A stretch of 64,000 nt of DNA, taken from NCBI RefSeq assembly GCF_009389715.1, contig NC_052393.1:1364001-1428000 (forward strand), in the 5' to 3' direction. This document shows positions 24,432 through 49,861 of this stretch, one piece after another. The stretch comes from Phoenix dactylifera. Lineage: Eukaryota > Streptophyta > Magnoliopsida > Arecales > Arecaceae. A model generated the notes under the pieces. That model did no database searches, was not told the DNA's origin, and was given only the letters and a program-made list of their open reading frames with translations. A program made the position numbers and the translations under genes. How positions within the stretch are numbered: position 1 is the first letter of the stretch; each line of letters opens with the position of its first letter.

Positions 24432-27400
24432 TCAGACCTGACGAGACCGGATACACCCAATAAAGTCAGAAAATAAAATACCTCGGAGTGCCAAAGGCAA
24501 CTCCCCATCGCCACTCCATAAGGTGTCTCCGGAGTGAGAAGCTACATACGCAGCTACCCAATCCGCAGCACCATTACCTTCACGGTAAATATGCTTGGCC
24601 CGAAAGGCCCATCCATCCCTCGCCATAACCCAAATGTCACGGAGCAAGGGATGGTCACACCCGCCACGCCTTGGACCCCCCTGGATCCAACTGACAATGG
24701 TGGCTGAGTCACCCTCCAGGATAATGGACCTAGCCCGTAAGACACACCGGGCATGGCGAAGGCCTGCCCAGGCTGCTGTCAGCTCCGCGCTGGGAACTGA
24801 AGTGTCAAATAACTGACTGCCACTGGCAGCCACAACCCTGGCACACGGGTCCCGGATAACAAAACCCGCGCCTCCCCGCGTGCCACCATCCAAAACAGAC
24901 CCATCAAAGTTGACCTTGAGGAAACTCGGGGGTGGGGACTCCCAGGTAAAAAACACCGTACGAGAGGCTGCCGAAGCAGAGTGGGAACCCCAGGTGTCCC
25001 GAGCTATCAAGGTCCCTCCAACAGGGATAGTGTAACACAGCTCCGCCGCCTGAGCGCGGGCACTCTCGACAACAAATCGCGGCGACATACGTCGTTCGCT
25101 GAAGGTACGAGCATTCCTGGCCAACCAGATCTGGTAGGCAATACAGGTAGCTCGGACAGCCTCCTGACGCAGCACCAAGGACTCCGATCCCTGACGCATG
25201 GCCTGTAAGAACAGGTCCCTACATCGCCATATCACCGGTGGAACCCCTGCCAACCGCCAAGTGCCCCTAGCCCATGTGCACCGAAACAGGGCATGGTCCA
25301 CCGTCTCGGCCACACCACAAGCCCCACACACCAATGGGATCCTCACTCCTCGACCTGCGAGTACAGCTCTCGTAGGAAGACGGTCCCAGGCCACCTTCCA
25401 GAGGAACAACGCGACCCTCGGGTGGAGCCCCAATCGCCAGATCCAGGCAAAATCCGGGCCAGGCTCATAATCCTGCCGCAGGATATGGGAGAGATCGCCC
25501 ATCCTGACCCTGGATCTGGTTGAGGAACCCCACACACGTACATCTGGTCCGCCACTCTGTGGTAACGGTAGTGAGCGAACCCGCTCCGCCAAAGATTGCC
25601 CGAACAAACGGGCCAACTGAGTCTCATCCCAACCAGCCACCCCGGGGGTCATGAGATCACAAACCTGTAGACCCTCCCCAGCCTCGACACTAACCATAGT
25701 CGGCCAAAGCCGCAGCGGGAGGCCGTCGACCCATGGGTCACCAGCTACATCGATGCTACGTCCGTCGCCTATCAGCCATCGGGTGTGACTCGACACCAAT
25801 GGCAAGTACGTCGCTATCTCACGCCATAGAAAGGAGCATCTCCGCCCTCCTCGGGCCCAGCCCTCCGGGCTTGCCCCCCCATAGCGGATAGTCATAATCC
25901 GGCTCCAGAGCCCCTGCGGCTCCAGGATGAGACGGGAAGCATGCTGGGCAAGAAGTAGCTCTCGTCTCTCCAGGAGAGACACCACCCCTAGACCACCTTC
26001 CCTGAGGGGAAGGCAGATGCGCTCCCATGCCACCATGTGCACGCCACGACCCCCTCCATGTGAGCCCCATAAGAAGCCCCGAAGAAGTCGCTCAATCTTC
26101 AATAAAACAGACCTTGGCACCACCGTATTTGCCATAAGATAGATGGGCATGGAGCCCAGTACAGCTCGAATCAGCATGACTCTGCCCATCATAGACAGGG
26201 ACGCTGCCCTCCAGCCCTCTAGTCTGCTCTGAACCCGCTGCACCATCCCGGTGCACTCAGAAACTCGCAGTCTCCTGCCCGAGATCGGAACACCCAGATA
26301 GGTCCAGGTCCCATCCTGCTCAGGCATCTCCAGAATCCTCCGAATCCCCCGTCGAACCCTGAGTGATGTGCTAGGGCTAAAGGAGATGGAGGATTTCTGG
26401 CCATTCACTCTCTGACCGGATACCGTGCAATAGGCACCCAAAACCCTCCTGATAGCCTGAACATCAGCTACGCGAGCCCGGGTCAGGAGGAGACAGTCAT
26501 CGGCAAATAGTAAGTGTGATATCGGCTGGGCCCCCAGAGCTGGGACATAGGCCCCCAACTCACCGGCAGCACACGCAGCCCGCAATGCCCGAGACAAGAC
26601 ATCAGAGCAAATAATAAATAGATACGGAGATAACGGGCATCCCTGCCGAAGCCCCATAGTAGAACTGAAGAAAGGAGATGGGGAGCCATTGACCAAGATA
26701 GAGAACCTCGGTCCCCGGACACACCCCAGAACCCACCCAATCCAAGTCTCATGGAACCCCAGGCTCTCCAAAGCTAGCCTAAGAAAACTCCACCTGATTC
26801 TATTATAAGCTCGTTCCATATCTAGCTTGACGGCCATCAAACTCCGCCGCTGCGAGGCCCGTCGAAGATCCCACATCATCTCCTAGGCCACCATAACGTT
26901 GTCGGAGATACTCCGACCCCTCACAAAAGCACCCTGCTCCTGACAGATAATGCCGGAGAGGAGGGGCTTCATACGATCCATCAGTATTCTTGCCACAACT
27001 TTGTATAAAGTATTACACAAGCTGATCGGCCTAAAATGACTCGGCTCGGCCGCGTCCTGACGCTTTGGTATAAGCGTGACAAATGTGGCTTTCCAATCGT
27101 CGGGCATACCTGCCTGATTGAAAAAACACAAGACCGCTTCCACCACTGCAGTCCGAACGATACCCCAGTATCTCCGGAAAAAGAAAGGTGCGAAACCATC
27201 TGGACCAGGGGCCCTATCCGCACCGAGTGCCTAGATAGCCTCACGCACCTCCCCCTCCGTCACTGGACGAACCAACATAGCGTTCTCAGTCGTATTGATT
27301 TGGGAAACAGCCCTCGGGAGCTGACCGGCAGGATCGGACTCACAATCCTCCGTCCAACGAGAGCGAAAGAAATCAAGCAGGATATGGGTGATGGCCGAAT

Positions 27401-28577
27401 CGCCTTCAACCCGGTGACCCTGCTCATCCCGCAAGGATCGAATCATGTTCCTCTGCCTCCTGATAATCGTAGAGCGGTGAAAGAAACTAGTGTTTCGATC
27501 ACCCTCTCTGACCCATTGAATTCTGGATTTTTGCCTCCAGAAGATCTCATGTTGCCGCAAGATCGAGTGGTGAGTGGCGAGGAGACCCCGAAGGCTGACC
27601 ATATCGGCCTCGGGGAGCGCACCCATCTGGTCTTCTCTACTTTGGTGGTCGGCAATCGCAGCCTCCACCTCCTCCAACCTCCTGAAGATATCCCCCACTA
27701 CCTCACGGTTCCAACGCCGTAACCGACGCTTAGTCAATTCCAATTTACGTGAAACCCTCTGCATGGGGTCACCACAAACCGGCAGACTCCAAGCTCCTCG
27801 GACAATGTCCCAGGATTGAGGGAGAGACAACCAAACCTTCTCAAAGCGGAAGGGGCACTGGTGAGAAGAACCAGATACAGTCGAAATCAACAAAGGACAG
27901 TGGTCCGAAGCAATCCAGGGTAGATGACTAACCCTGTAGGACGGAAATCTGGTAAGCTAGTCAGAGGAAGCAATAGCCCTATCGAGCCGCTCCCACACCC
28001 TGGCTTGGCCAGACTGGTTATTACACCAAGTAAATTGCGGGCCAGAGAATCCTAGATCCACTAGGCCGTTTCGTGAGAGAAAGTCTCTAAACTCCCTCCT
28101 ATCCACAGTGTCAGAAAAAGCCCTACCTCCACGTTTCTCACTCCCCTCCAAGATACAATTAAAATCACCCACTATCGCCGTTGGAAGACCCTGAGCGATT
28201 AAGTGGGTGAGCTCATCCCACAGGACCCTTCTGGTCCGATGGTCAGTGCTAGCATACACACCACTCAGGACCCATGGTGCGGCGTTAGGTGCCGAAATAA
28301 TCATCAGGACCTGTTGGGAGCAGTTATGGAACACATCGACTGTAGCCCCACCCCGCTTCCACAGAGCCACAATACCCCCGGACAGCCCCTGGGACTCAAC
28401 TACATATGACTCCCAGTCGACCTCAAACCGGCGTACTACACGATCCAGTCCACTACCGGATAGTCGTGTTTCATAGAGAAGGCAGATCTCTGGACTATGG
28501 ATCTGAACCAACCGCCTAAAGGAAGACATGAAGGCCGGCTTAGCCGCCCCTCTACAATTCCACGCAAGAATCCTCAT
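24432..28577 (-). pseudogene. LINE ORF2: endonuclease / reverse transcriptase / RNase H, with three TAG stops
   Basis: One frame runs from ATG 28577-28575 to the stop at 24432, about 1380 codons, with no frameshift that I could see. N-terminal APE-like endonuclease: MRILAWNCRGA, GDFNCIL, QFTWCNN and an SDH motif. Reverse transcriptase: FRPISLCNTLYKVVARIL, QGAFVRGRSI, GLRQGCPLSPYLF and the catalytic LLFADDCLL near 26500. Then a zf-RVT-like block (CGACGVAETVDHALFRC) and a C-terminal RNase H (VNFDGS, AELTAAWAGL, EGDSATIVSWI, EGNGAADWVA), keeping the expected acidic residues. TAG codons at 27957-27959, 27231-27233 and 26883-26885 interrupt it; the first falls just before the SDH motif of the endonuclease. 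ORF2 starts inside the ORF1 stop (ATGA). Confidence 0.93.
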
Positions 28578-30769
28578 GGGGAAAAATCCGAGAGGTCGGC
28601 CACAGGTGCATCCACCCTCTGGGCCGCAGGGTCCATCATCAACTCATGATCAGGGTCGTCTCGCAGACCCTCATCGACGCTAGCCCCGGACACGACTCGT
28701 AAGACTGCCGCCTTCACCCGTTGAACAACCGTCGAATGATCAGCGGACCTACTAACCGCCCCCTCAAGGCTACTCGAGTCCCCTACCCCTGGCTCCACGA
28801 ATGCAGGCACGTCCCGCCCTGCCAGAGGGTCCCTCGCAGGGCAGTCTCCGCAAACAGGGAGTGCACTAGCCATAGTCGCATCGCCCAAATCGGGCCCACT
28901 CGCGACCACAACCCCCTGTCCCACCTCCACCTCTAGAGGGCCCAAAGTAATAGGAACCTCAGACGGCGGAACCACCCCCAGGGCCTGGGCCCTAAACTGG
29001 AACCCAGACTCACTGGGCCCCGCCAGCAAAGCCAGCGACTCAGGCCCAACAGCAGGCCCCAAGTGGGCCATGAACAGTGGAAAGCCCCCGTCCACAGGGG
29101 CCTTCCCTGAGTCCTCTACGCGTGGCCCAGCCAAACTGGGCCACGCTCTCTCCACCGCGCGACGGGCCTGGGAGCCCGTCGCGCGATTCACCGCGTGAAC
29201 CACACGGTTCACGCGATCTCGATCTCCCGTGGGTCCCGCGCGCCCCTTACCGGGTTGACGGGCCACATCCAGTAGCGGCCCAGCATTTCTGGGCCGCTTC
29301 TTGGACAGGTCCATGTGCGGACCCACCCAACCAGCAGCCGGCCCGGCCTGAACCAACTGGCCGGCCCGGACCTCACACAGCCCACTCGAGCTCGAACTCG
29401 CCCCTGTTGCCGAGTCAACACGTCCCATGACCGTGTCAACACGGGAGCCCCCTCTCTGCCCACCGGAAGCCGGGGCCTCTACCACCACCGGCGGGGAGTG
29501 GCGACGGGCCACTTTGGTCGGCTTTTGCCAACCTTCTAGGTCCGGTGGTGACACCGGAGGCCTAGGCGAGGCGGCCGGCGAGGAGGGCCGAGAAGGGGGA
29601 AGCCCACCGGAGGGCTCCGACACCTTCCCCGCTTGCGTCGGCGGCCCACGCGAGGGCTCCGTCGCCTTCCCCGACCGTGGCACTTGCTCCCGTGGCTGCC
29701 GGGCGCGAGATGTCACCAACCACGGGCCATAGATCGGCCCGGGAGCCACCTCCCCCGGTAGGCTCACTCCCGTCGTCGCCGGAACCCCAAATGGGCATCC
29801 TAGCTCGAGGTGGCCGATCCTACCACATTGCTCGCAGAAATCCGGGATATTCTCGAAGACGAACGGCTGCCAGAGAGCCTTCGTCCTTCCGAGTATCCGG
29901 ATTCCGGGGAGGAGGGGGGCGGCGGCGTCAATCGCCACCTTGACACGCGCAAACCCCATGGCACGGCGTCCCTCCATGACACCATCCACTGCCAAAGGCC
30001 GCCCTGCCTTGGCAGCTATATCCATGATGGTCGAAGTCGACCAGTATTCTGGAGGAAGCCCGGGCAGCCGGAGCCAGACCACCGCCGTGTTCACCGGATT
30101 TTCCCTAGGTAAGAAATCCGGCGACCACGGCTCCAGGGCAAGAAGTTGCCCCGCCACCACCCAGGGCCCCTCCACCAGGGCACGGTCCCGGCCCTCCGGC
30201 GACCTAAACCGCAGTGCGAAGTGGTCCTCGGCGAGGGAGACCGCCACCACTTCGCCTGCATTCTTGAGCCGGGCGGCCACGTCCTTGGCCACCCACTCGA
30301 CCGGCACCCGCCGACCGAGGCTCCGGCCAACCACGGTGAGGCCATCCCACTCCCGGCGTGCCGCCTCGATGGGCTCCCCCGGGAGCTCAAAGACTGACGA
30401 GAAGTGGTGGCTCAAGCGAGCCACCTCCGACTCCGTCAGCCGGTGAGTAACCCACGGTCCAGGCCGAGCCCGGTCAGCGGGCCGCTCCCCTTTCCCCCCA
30501 ATAGCGTACCTTTCCCTTGAGCAGCGACCTGCGCCCACGTCCTCTTCATCGGCTCCGCGGGCAGCTCCGTCGGACCATTTCCTTCCACCATCGGCGCCCC
30601 CGACGCCTGCTCCCCTACCGAGCCCGTCGCTCCCACCAACGGCTGCTTCCCCTTCTTCCGGCCCATTCGCACCTGCAAAGAAAAGAACCCTCGAACCAGG
30701 GCAGGCAATAGCTAGCCCGCCTCGTTCTCCGCCACCGAACACCGGCCAGCAGCAGAGCACTCCGACCAC
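28574..30769 (-). pseudogene. LINE ORF1: nucleic-acid-binding gag-like protein (DUF4283 plus zinc knuckle)
   Basis: An open frame of 731 codons ends at TGA 28576-28574. After a low-complexity N-terminus comes a DUF4283-like region (from VTHRLTESEVARLSHHF through AEDHFALRFRSPEGRD and PWVVAGQLLALEPWSP) and a CCHC knuckle, CEQCGRIGHLELGC. The rest is Pro/Ser/Gly-rich. The N-terminal part seems to belong to another frame: an overlapping frame at about 30436-30708 has a basic start (MGRKKGKQ) and MKRTWAQVAAQGKG, which looks more like the usual beginning of plant LINE ORF1 proteins. A frame change within about 30440-30530, where G and A runs occur, would explain this. Expected role: binds element RNA as a chaperone-like partner of ORF2. 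Confidence 0.85.
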
Positions 30770-30850
30770 CGGTGAAGATAGCTGTTACGGAATTTTCTCT
30801 CTCCTCAGAGTTTCTCACTCTAAAGAGTCGTTCGCAGTCCTCCAATTTTT

Positions 30851-30866
30851 GCCATTCCTTGCGCTT
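30851..30866. repeat. Target-site duplication of LINE, 5' side
   Basis: Exact second copy of the 16 bp sequence at 24379-24394. It fixes the 5' end of the LINE at about 30850, leaving only about 80 bp of leader before the longest ORF1 frame. Confidence 0.93.
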
Positions 30867-32217
30867 CGCCACAAAAAGCTGCCCCTTAAGTTTCAACGGT
30901 AACTTTCTGCTTCATCGAGAAGGAATGCATTTTAAAAAATAAGGCCTGTCTGGTATCATTATTGATATTGTGTTGTATTTCTCTACAAATTAGTGAAACA
31001 CTATATGCAGTTGATGTTGAAGATAGCACGAAACTCCTGCTATTTCTTGCTTTTGTTTCACTTTTTATAGGAGCAATAAATCTTTGCTACCAAATGTTCT
31101 AATCTCTAAAGATTTCCCAACCAATTTAGAAATTACAAGGGTTTCATCATACACGTTCAGTCTGCTTCATATTTCTTCTCGGATTTTTGGAAGAAAAAAA
31201 GAACAGAACACAGAAAGCAACACCAAACGATGATCCACAGCTCCATCGTTGTCATGGCATAGGGCATGTTGATATTGCACGAATATCCAGCCATCCTTAA
31301 ATTAGCACTCTTATAAACAATTTTCAAGCAAAGAAATGATCGGTTAGCAGTAACAGTCCGTTTACTCTTGAAATGCTGAGTTTCCAATTCATCTTCATCT
31401 CCTACCGATCACCCTCTACTTGCTCGCTAGATATCATTGCTTATTGGCGCTTCATCGCCAGAGAGAGAGGAAGAGGGAGACATGTTGGCTGCAAGGTTGC
31501 CATCGCCACCACTCACCATAAAAGGAATTATGGCTTCAAGATCATTGACGCTGCCAGTTGAGGCTGAATGGATTCTACCATCTTGCAGTTGAAGTCCCCA
31601 TTCAAGCCTCTTAATCCTTGGATCCCCTCCAACTTGTATCGAAGTTAGCAGGCATGGTGCATAAGTCACAAATGGATAGACCGGCTAACCACTGGATCAG
31701 TGACAAACCGGTTTCAGATAATTCTCACCGGCTTATCAAGATGGGATCAATTTGAAGAGTAGATACAAATGTAATCTGTAGATGTTTACAAAGAAAACTT
31801 TCTGAGGAACAGCAAAATACCATGAAACATAAGCAGTATTTTATTGGAATATGTCTCATATATAACGCTCTTGCGGGAACACACACATCCTTGTAGTGAG
31901 CCTACAACACACAAGGCCCGAGCAGACTCGGAATGAGAACATACTGCTCCTTTGATCCTTAAGAATAAGCAATGACAATAGTCAACCAATTGAAACGCTT
32001 TTAAGCACCTTATGACCACCAATTGGGAATTATATATGCCAATGAGAAGGATATTTTTGCCTATTAGGCAGATCTCATCCCCAATAGGTAGAAAATGATA
32101 TGAGCAGACAATTAGTATGACATGCTCATGAAAATGTTGATGGAATGCCAAAGAATATTGAGTCCTTTAAAAGGGCAGCAACGCTTCTTATCAATTGACC
32201 TCTTGACCGCTTTCTTC
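30867..32217 (-). other. 3' flank and probable 3' UTR of the CK1-like gene
   Basis: This 1.35 kb holds no convincing gene. A minus-strand AATAAA (TTTATT at 31840-31845) lies about 375 bp past the CK1-like stop and could be its polyadenylation signal. Short ORFs near 31427-31669 and 31786-32151 match no family I recognise. Confidence 0.45.
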
Positions 32218-45840
<13,623 letters not shown>

Positions 45841-46700
45841 GATAATTTATAAAATAAAAGACAAGATCCAAACAAGAAAACAGACAAAAAGCCAATCCAA
45901 GAACCCCAAAAAAGCTGCTTCTTTTAGACAAAGAATCCTCGAATATTTCAGAAAAATTTAAAAGAAAAAAGAAACCTTTTAGTGTATGACCAACCGAGAG
46001 ACTCCTTAAAGATTCAAGAACTACAATCCCAACGAAACCAAAATTAGATGGATCAGATAAATGCTCCTCCAATCTTTAAAGATTTAGCGCCACCGCCCCC
46101 AACACCGAACCCTAGATCACCACCCCCGTAACTTCTCTCCTCGCATTCCCAATATGTTAGGGACCTACATTACCACCGAATCGAAACCCCAATCACCAGA
46201 CCCTCCGCATTCCGATTCCCGCACCACCAGATTCCAGAATGCAACATCCCGAATCAGAACCCTAAGGATCCCCACCGCGGAAGCCGCCGGGCCCCACGAA
46301 TCGATCCACATTACCGTGGAAACAACGCGCATGCCATCGATCCGACCCGGACACCCTAGAATCCCCCACCGCCGGCGCGAATCACGCCGTGAGATCGTAT
46401 TAACGAGTAAGAAGGGGAAATCTGCTCCTCCGATCGAGGAGGAAGATCGAACGCAGCGAACAAGGGCGAGGAAAAAAGATCTTTGGGAGATCGTCGGGGG
46501 GCAGGGGAAGCGGGGGAAATTCCCAAATTTGTGAACGGTCGGTCGGTTCAGAGAGACAAAAAGAGAGGGGGAGAAGAGACGGAGGCGGAAAAGGAGGGAG
46601 TTGGAGAGGAGGAAAAGAATGCGATAATGCCCAAAAAGGGACAAAAGGCCGCTGGGTTTTTTTATTTTATTTTAATCCATTTTTTTATTCTTTTATTTGC
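45841..46700 (-). promoter_or_regulatory. 5' UTR and promoter-like region of CKL
   Basis: Upstream of the ATG at 45838-45840 the DNA becomes GC-richer (46080-46480) and then shows a purine-rich tract (about 46540-46625), which reads as CT-rich leader or promoter DNA on the minus strand. This contrasts with the AT-rich DNA beyond 46700. The transcription start and any leader intron cannot be placed. ORFs here on both strands look like by-products of composition. Confidence 0.45.
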
Positions 46701-47344
46701 ATTTTTAAATATTTTTGTTTATGATATTTCCACCTGGCCCATTTCTTAGGATACACTCCATGAAAGTTCCTGGGGATGGGAGAAACGTGTCGGTTGCAAA
46801 TTGATAAGAAAGGTTGGGCCACAATTCTTTAGTCCAAGCCATCTAATTCACTAAATTATAATTATCTAATTCACTAAATTTTGCTGGAAAGCAAAATTTA
46901 TTTAAAAAGAATACATTTATTAATATGGTTCCAATTCTTGGAGCTGATAAGGTATCTGAATTTAGTCTTATTCTTATTTTTTGGTAAATAGTCCTATTCT
47001 TATTTCAATATCAATTGTACAATTTGATTTTACATAGAAAAGTAGCAGGATTTATTCAAATAATTTATCCTATGCTTGAAAATAAAGATAAAATGTGACA
47101 CTAAATTATATATTTAAAATATTTTTCTAATTTACCGAGCGAACTCTACATGAAAGGATTCTAGACCCAAATGATGAATCGAACACGTAAAAAACCCAAG
47201 CCACATCTTGTAATTAATCGAGCTTGGCACGCGCAAGCAGTTTGGTAAATATTTTAACATGATTAGTTTGATCACTAAATTGCTTTCTCTAAAATATTAT
47301 TATGGAGCACCTAGGATGATACAAGATTCCCTTTCCCCATAGCA

Positions 47345-47490
47345 TGGCCCATGTTTACCATGCAATCACATAAATTATTGAGCAGGTATGCATAGATATG
47401 TTTGTTTGTAGGTTTCCTAGTGTACGACCGATGCTTATTGTACGAGCATGTAACTTATGAAGCAGGCATGCATAGATATGTTATTTTTGG
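47345..47490. repeat. Diverged direct repeat (about 80 bp period)
   Basis: Two units each contain an ACCATGC or TACGAGCATG block, an AATTATTGA or ACTTATGA block, and then GCAGGNATGCATAGATATGTT. They are noncoding. Confidence 0.6.
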
Positions 47491-47660
47491 TCCATCAATC
47501 ATGTTGATTTAAGTGGCTATCTAGTCACTAAACTATTAAATAAAGGTTGATTAAGTTTAAACTGAACCATGAACATCCATTCAATTGCTCATGTTCATAA
47601 GCAAATGCTAAACAAAATTTTTGGAGATTACTTAGCCAATCATAATGGGAGCTGATGTGG

Positions 47661-47662
<2 letters not shown>

Positions 47663-47752
<90 letters not shown>
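47663..47752. repeat. (AT)n microsatellite, about 90 bp
   Basis: Pure AT dinucleotide run. The ORF that crosses it (poly Ile-Tyr) is an artefact. Confidence 0.95.
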
Positions 47753-47754
<2 letters not shown>

Positions 47755-48764
47755 ATAACTTAGTTAACATGAAATAAAGAAAATGCAATTTTTTCACTAG
47801 TGTTATAATTTCTTGGATACATCAAACAATGCAGAAATAAGAAACAATAACATGTTGTATTAACATAACAATCTGCAAAGTATTAGGTCTTTTATGAAGA
47901 GATAGTAGCATGAGAGCTTCAAAAACAAGGCTATGAAGTCTTTCTTGAATCAGTTGTGATGATCAACAAATGCATTTTGCATCATAAGCAGTGCAACTAA
48001 CTAGAAAAATTAAGTTTGTTACCCAACAGTAATTACAGTTGGTGCATCACAATAAAGTTTTCTTTATTTGCTTATCATCAATAAGCCCTGGTCAACTACA
48101 TTTTACTAAAACAAGTTTTCCATGGTTAACTAAATCTAAATATAGTGCAACTTTCTTTCTACACATAGCTAAGTTTAGTGTAGGTTGGCCATGTTTAGTT
48201 TTAAGAGCATTGGGTCATGTTGGCCAAGTTTATCCATATTTGGGGTATGACAATTGAGTTCGCTATAGTTGACCAAGAACAAGTACCACATACATGAGCA
48301 TCATTTGCTCTCTTTTTTAATATTTTGCTATTGACTAACTATAGTTGACTATCAAATAAGATTTGTAATAATGATACTGGATAGAATGAACAAGAATATA
48401 ATGAGGAATGAATATGAGGGAAAAAAAACTCGAATCAATCGAGGATGAAAAATTGATAACAATCAATTGACATTATATGAGCATACACATAAGGTCAAGA
48501 AAAGGTATTGATATGGTAAGATGCTTGAATTTATATTGAAGTGGTTAAAAACAAGAGTCAAAAAAACTAAGTTTACATGGATGTTTTTTTTTTTTCGATT
48601 TTATTTGTTTGCCAAACTTGGACATAGAAATCTGAATGAGTATCAAAGAGAGTGAGAGATCAAACCCAGGTTTCAGGTTATAATATAAGAGACTTTACCA
48701 ACTTAGCCAGTTAGCACCCTCCCAACCTGGCTAATATAGATGATAGTTCTAAGAAAGCATTTTT

Positions 48765-49238
48765 CAAATGTATATGGGATATGCTATTGTATGTTTGGAT
48801 GGATAGAAAATCGGGCTGCTCACTTTCAAACTAAATGATATAGGCCATCCAAATTCAAGATTCAAATTATTAAACATGATGTACACTAAAAAAATACTTG
48901 GAAATAAAAATTCACATATTCTTAGTTGTCTCTAACCTGTACATTAAACTGGTAAAAAAATAGATGGTGTCAATCGTACTAGTAAAATACATGATAAAAC
49001 ATTTAATTTGATATCCACTTTATGAATTATGATCTACATATCTTAAAACTAAGGTAGATTTAAGTTCACCAAGTTTTGATATTTTTTTGAGATGTACTGG
49101 ATTTTAATGATTAGATCCTAGAATCATGTTGTTAAAATCGTTCATTTTGGCACCTGCTTGATTATTATTAGAGAGCACTAAATATACAAATTTTGGTGTC
49201 TAGACATTTTTTATAATATAGATGATATTCAATAATTT

Positions 49239-49299
<61 letters not shown>

Positions 49300-49861
49300 T
49301 ACACACGTATATATGTATGGATATGGTATATGCTATTATGTCCTCAAGTGGACCGGAAATTGGTTTGCTCACCTTGAAGATAAAATGATGGGCCATCCAA
49401 ATTCAAGATCCAAATCATGGAATATAATTTATTAAAAAAAAAGGCTCTAAATCAAAGTTCATATATTTTAGTAGTTTCTAGAATCTGCATCAAGTTGGGA
49501 ACAAAATGAATTGCACTAATATAGCAAAATACATGATAAAACACATAAATTAAAATTCTGCTTTATGGATCATTATTTATGCATTTTAAAATATAGATAG
49601 ATTTAAATTCACTATGTTTCAATAGTTTGATCATAGTAAAATATATTATCGTGCTATAAAAACCATCTATTTTGATACCCGATGATTTGGTTAAAGACTA
49701 CCAAAATAAATGAATTTTGGTTTCTTGGCCTTTTTAGATATAGATCATTTTCAATAGTTGTATCAAGAATTTGGACAACCTATTATTGATTTTGAAAGTG
49801 CACATACTGATTGCCCAATCTACTGAAGTACATAATAGCATCTTCAATCCGATAGCATTTG
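48765..49861. mobile_element. Candidate MITE or foldback element with internal duplication
   Basis: Imperfect inverted arms lie at 48765-48830 and 49791-49861: both read CAAATG, then GATATGCTATTGTATG or GATGCTATTATGTAC, ending in CACTTTCAAA. Inside, about 48784-49078 and 49331-49620 are diverged direct copies sharing GGCCATCCAAATTCAAGAT and AAAATACATGATAAAACA. An AT microsatellite (49241-49290) separates them. No ORF or target duplication could be assigned, so the class is uncertain. Confidence 0.5.
49241..49290. repeat. (AT)n microsatellite
   Basis: AT dinucleotide run inside the candidate foldback element, followed by a short ACAC tract. Confidence 0.93.

Larger units (their letters stand above)
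24395..30850 (-). mobile_element. Near full-length L1-type non-LTR retrotransposon (LINE, about 6.46 kb)
   Basis: Boundaries are set by a perfect 16 bp target-site duplication (24379-24394 and 30851-30866) and by a poly(A) tail seen as T at 24393-24416. On the minus strand it carries a short leader, ORF1 with a CCHC zinc knuckle, and ORF2 with endonuclease, reverse transcriptase, a zinc-binding region and RNase H. The element is markedly GC-richer than its surroundings. It inserted between the 3' ends of the HAC and CK1-like genes. ORF2 carries three TAG codons and ORF1 appears frameshifted near its N-terminus, so this copy is probably unable to move on its own. Confidence 0.95.

Noticed and set aside
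24595-30711. Many plus-strand ORFs of 60-230 codons across the LINE (for example 27036-27722)
   Set aside because: They are antisense shadows of ORF1 and ORF2 in GC-rich DNA; the minus-strand frames carry all the domain motifs.
24432-30769. LINE ORFs as host genes
   Set aside because: Reverse transcriptase and endonuclease motifs, a poly(A) tail and a target-site duplication show a retrotransposon.
31427-31669. 80-codon minus-strand ORF downstream of the CKL stop
   Set aside because: No family match; position fits 3' UTR or spacer of the CK1-like gene.
47528-47797. 89-codon minus-strand ORF with a Tyr-Ile run
   Set aside because: Created by the AT microsatellite at 47663-47752.
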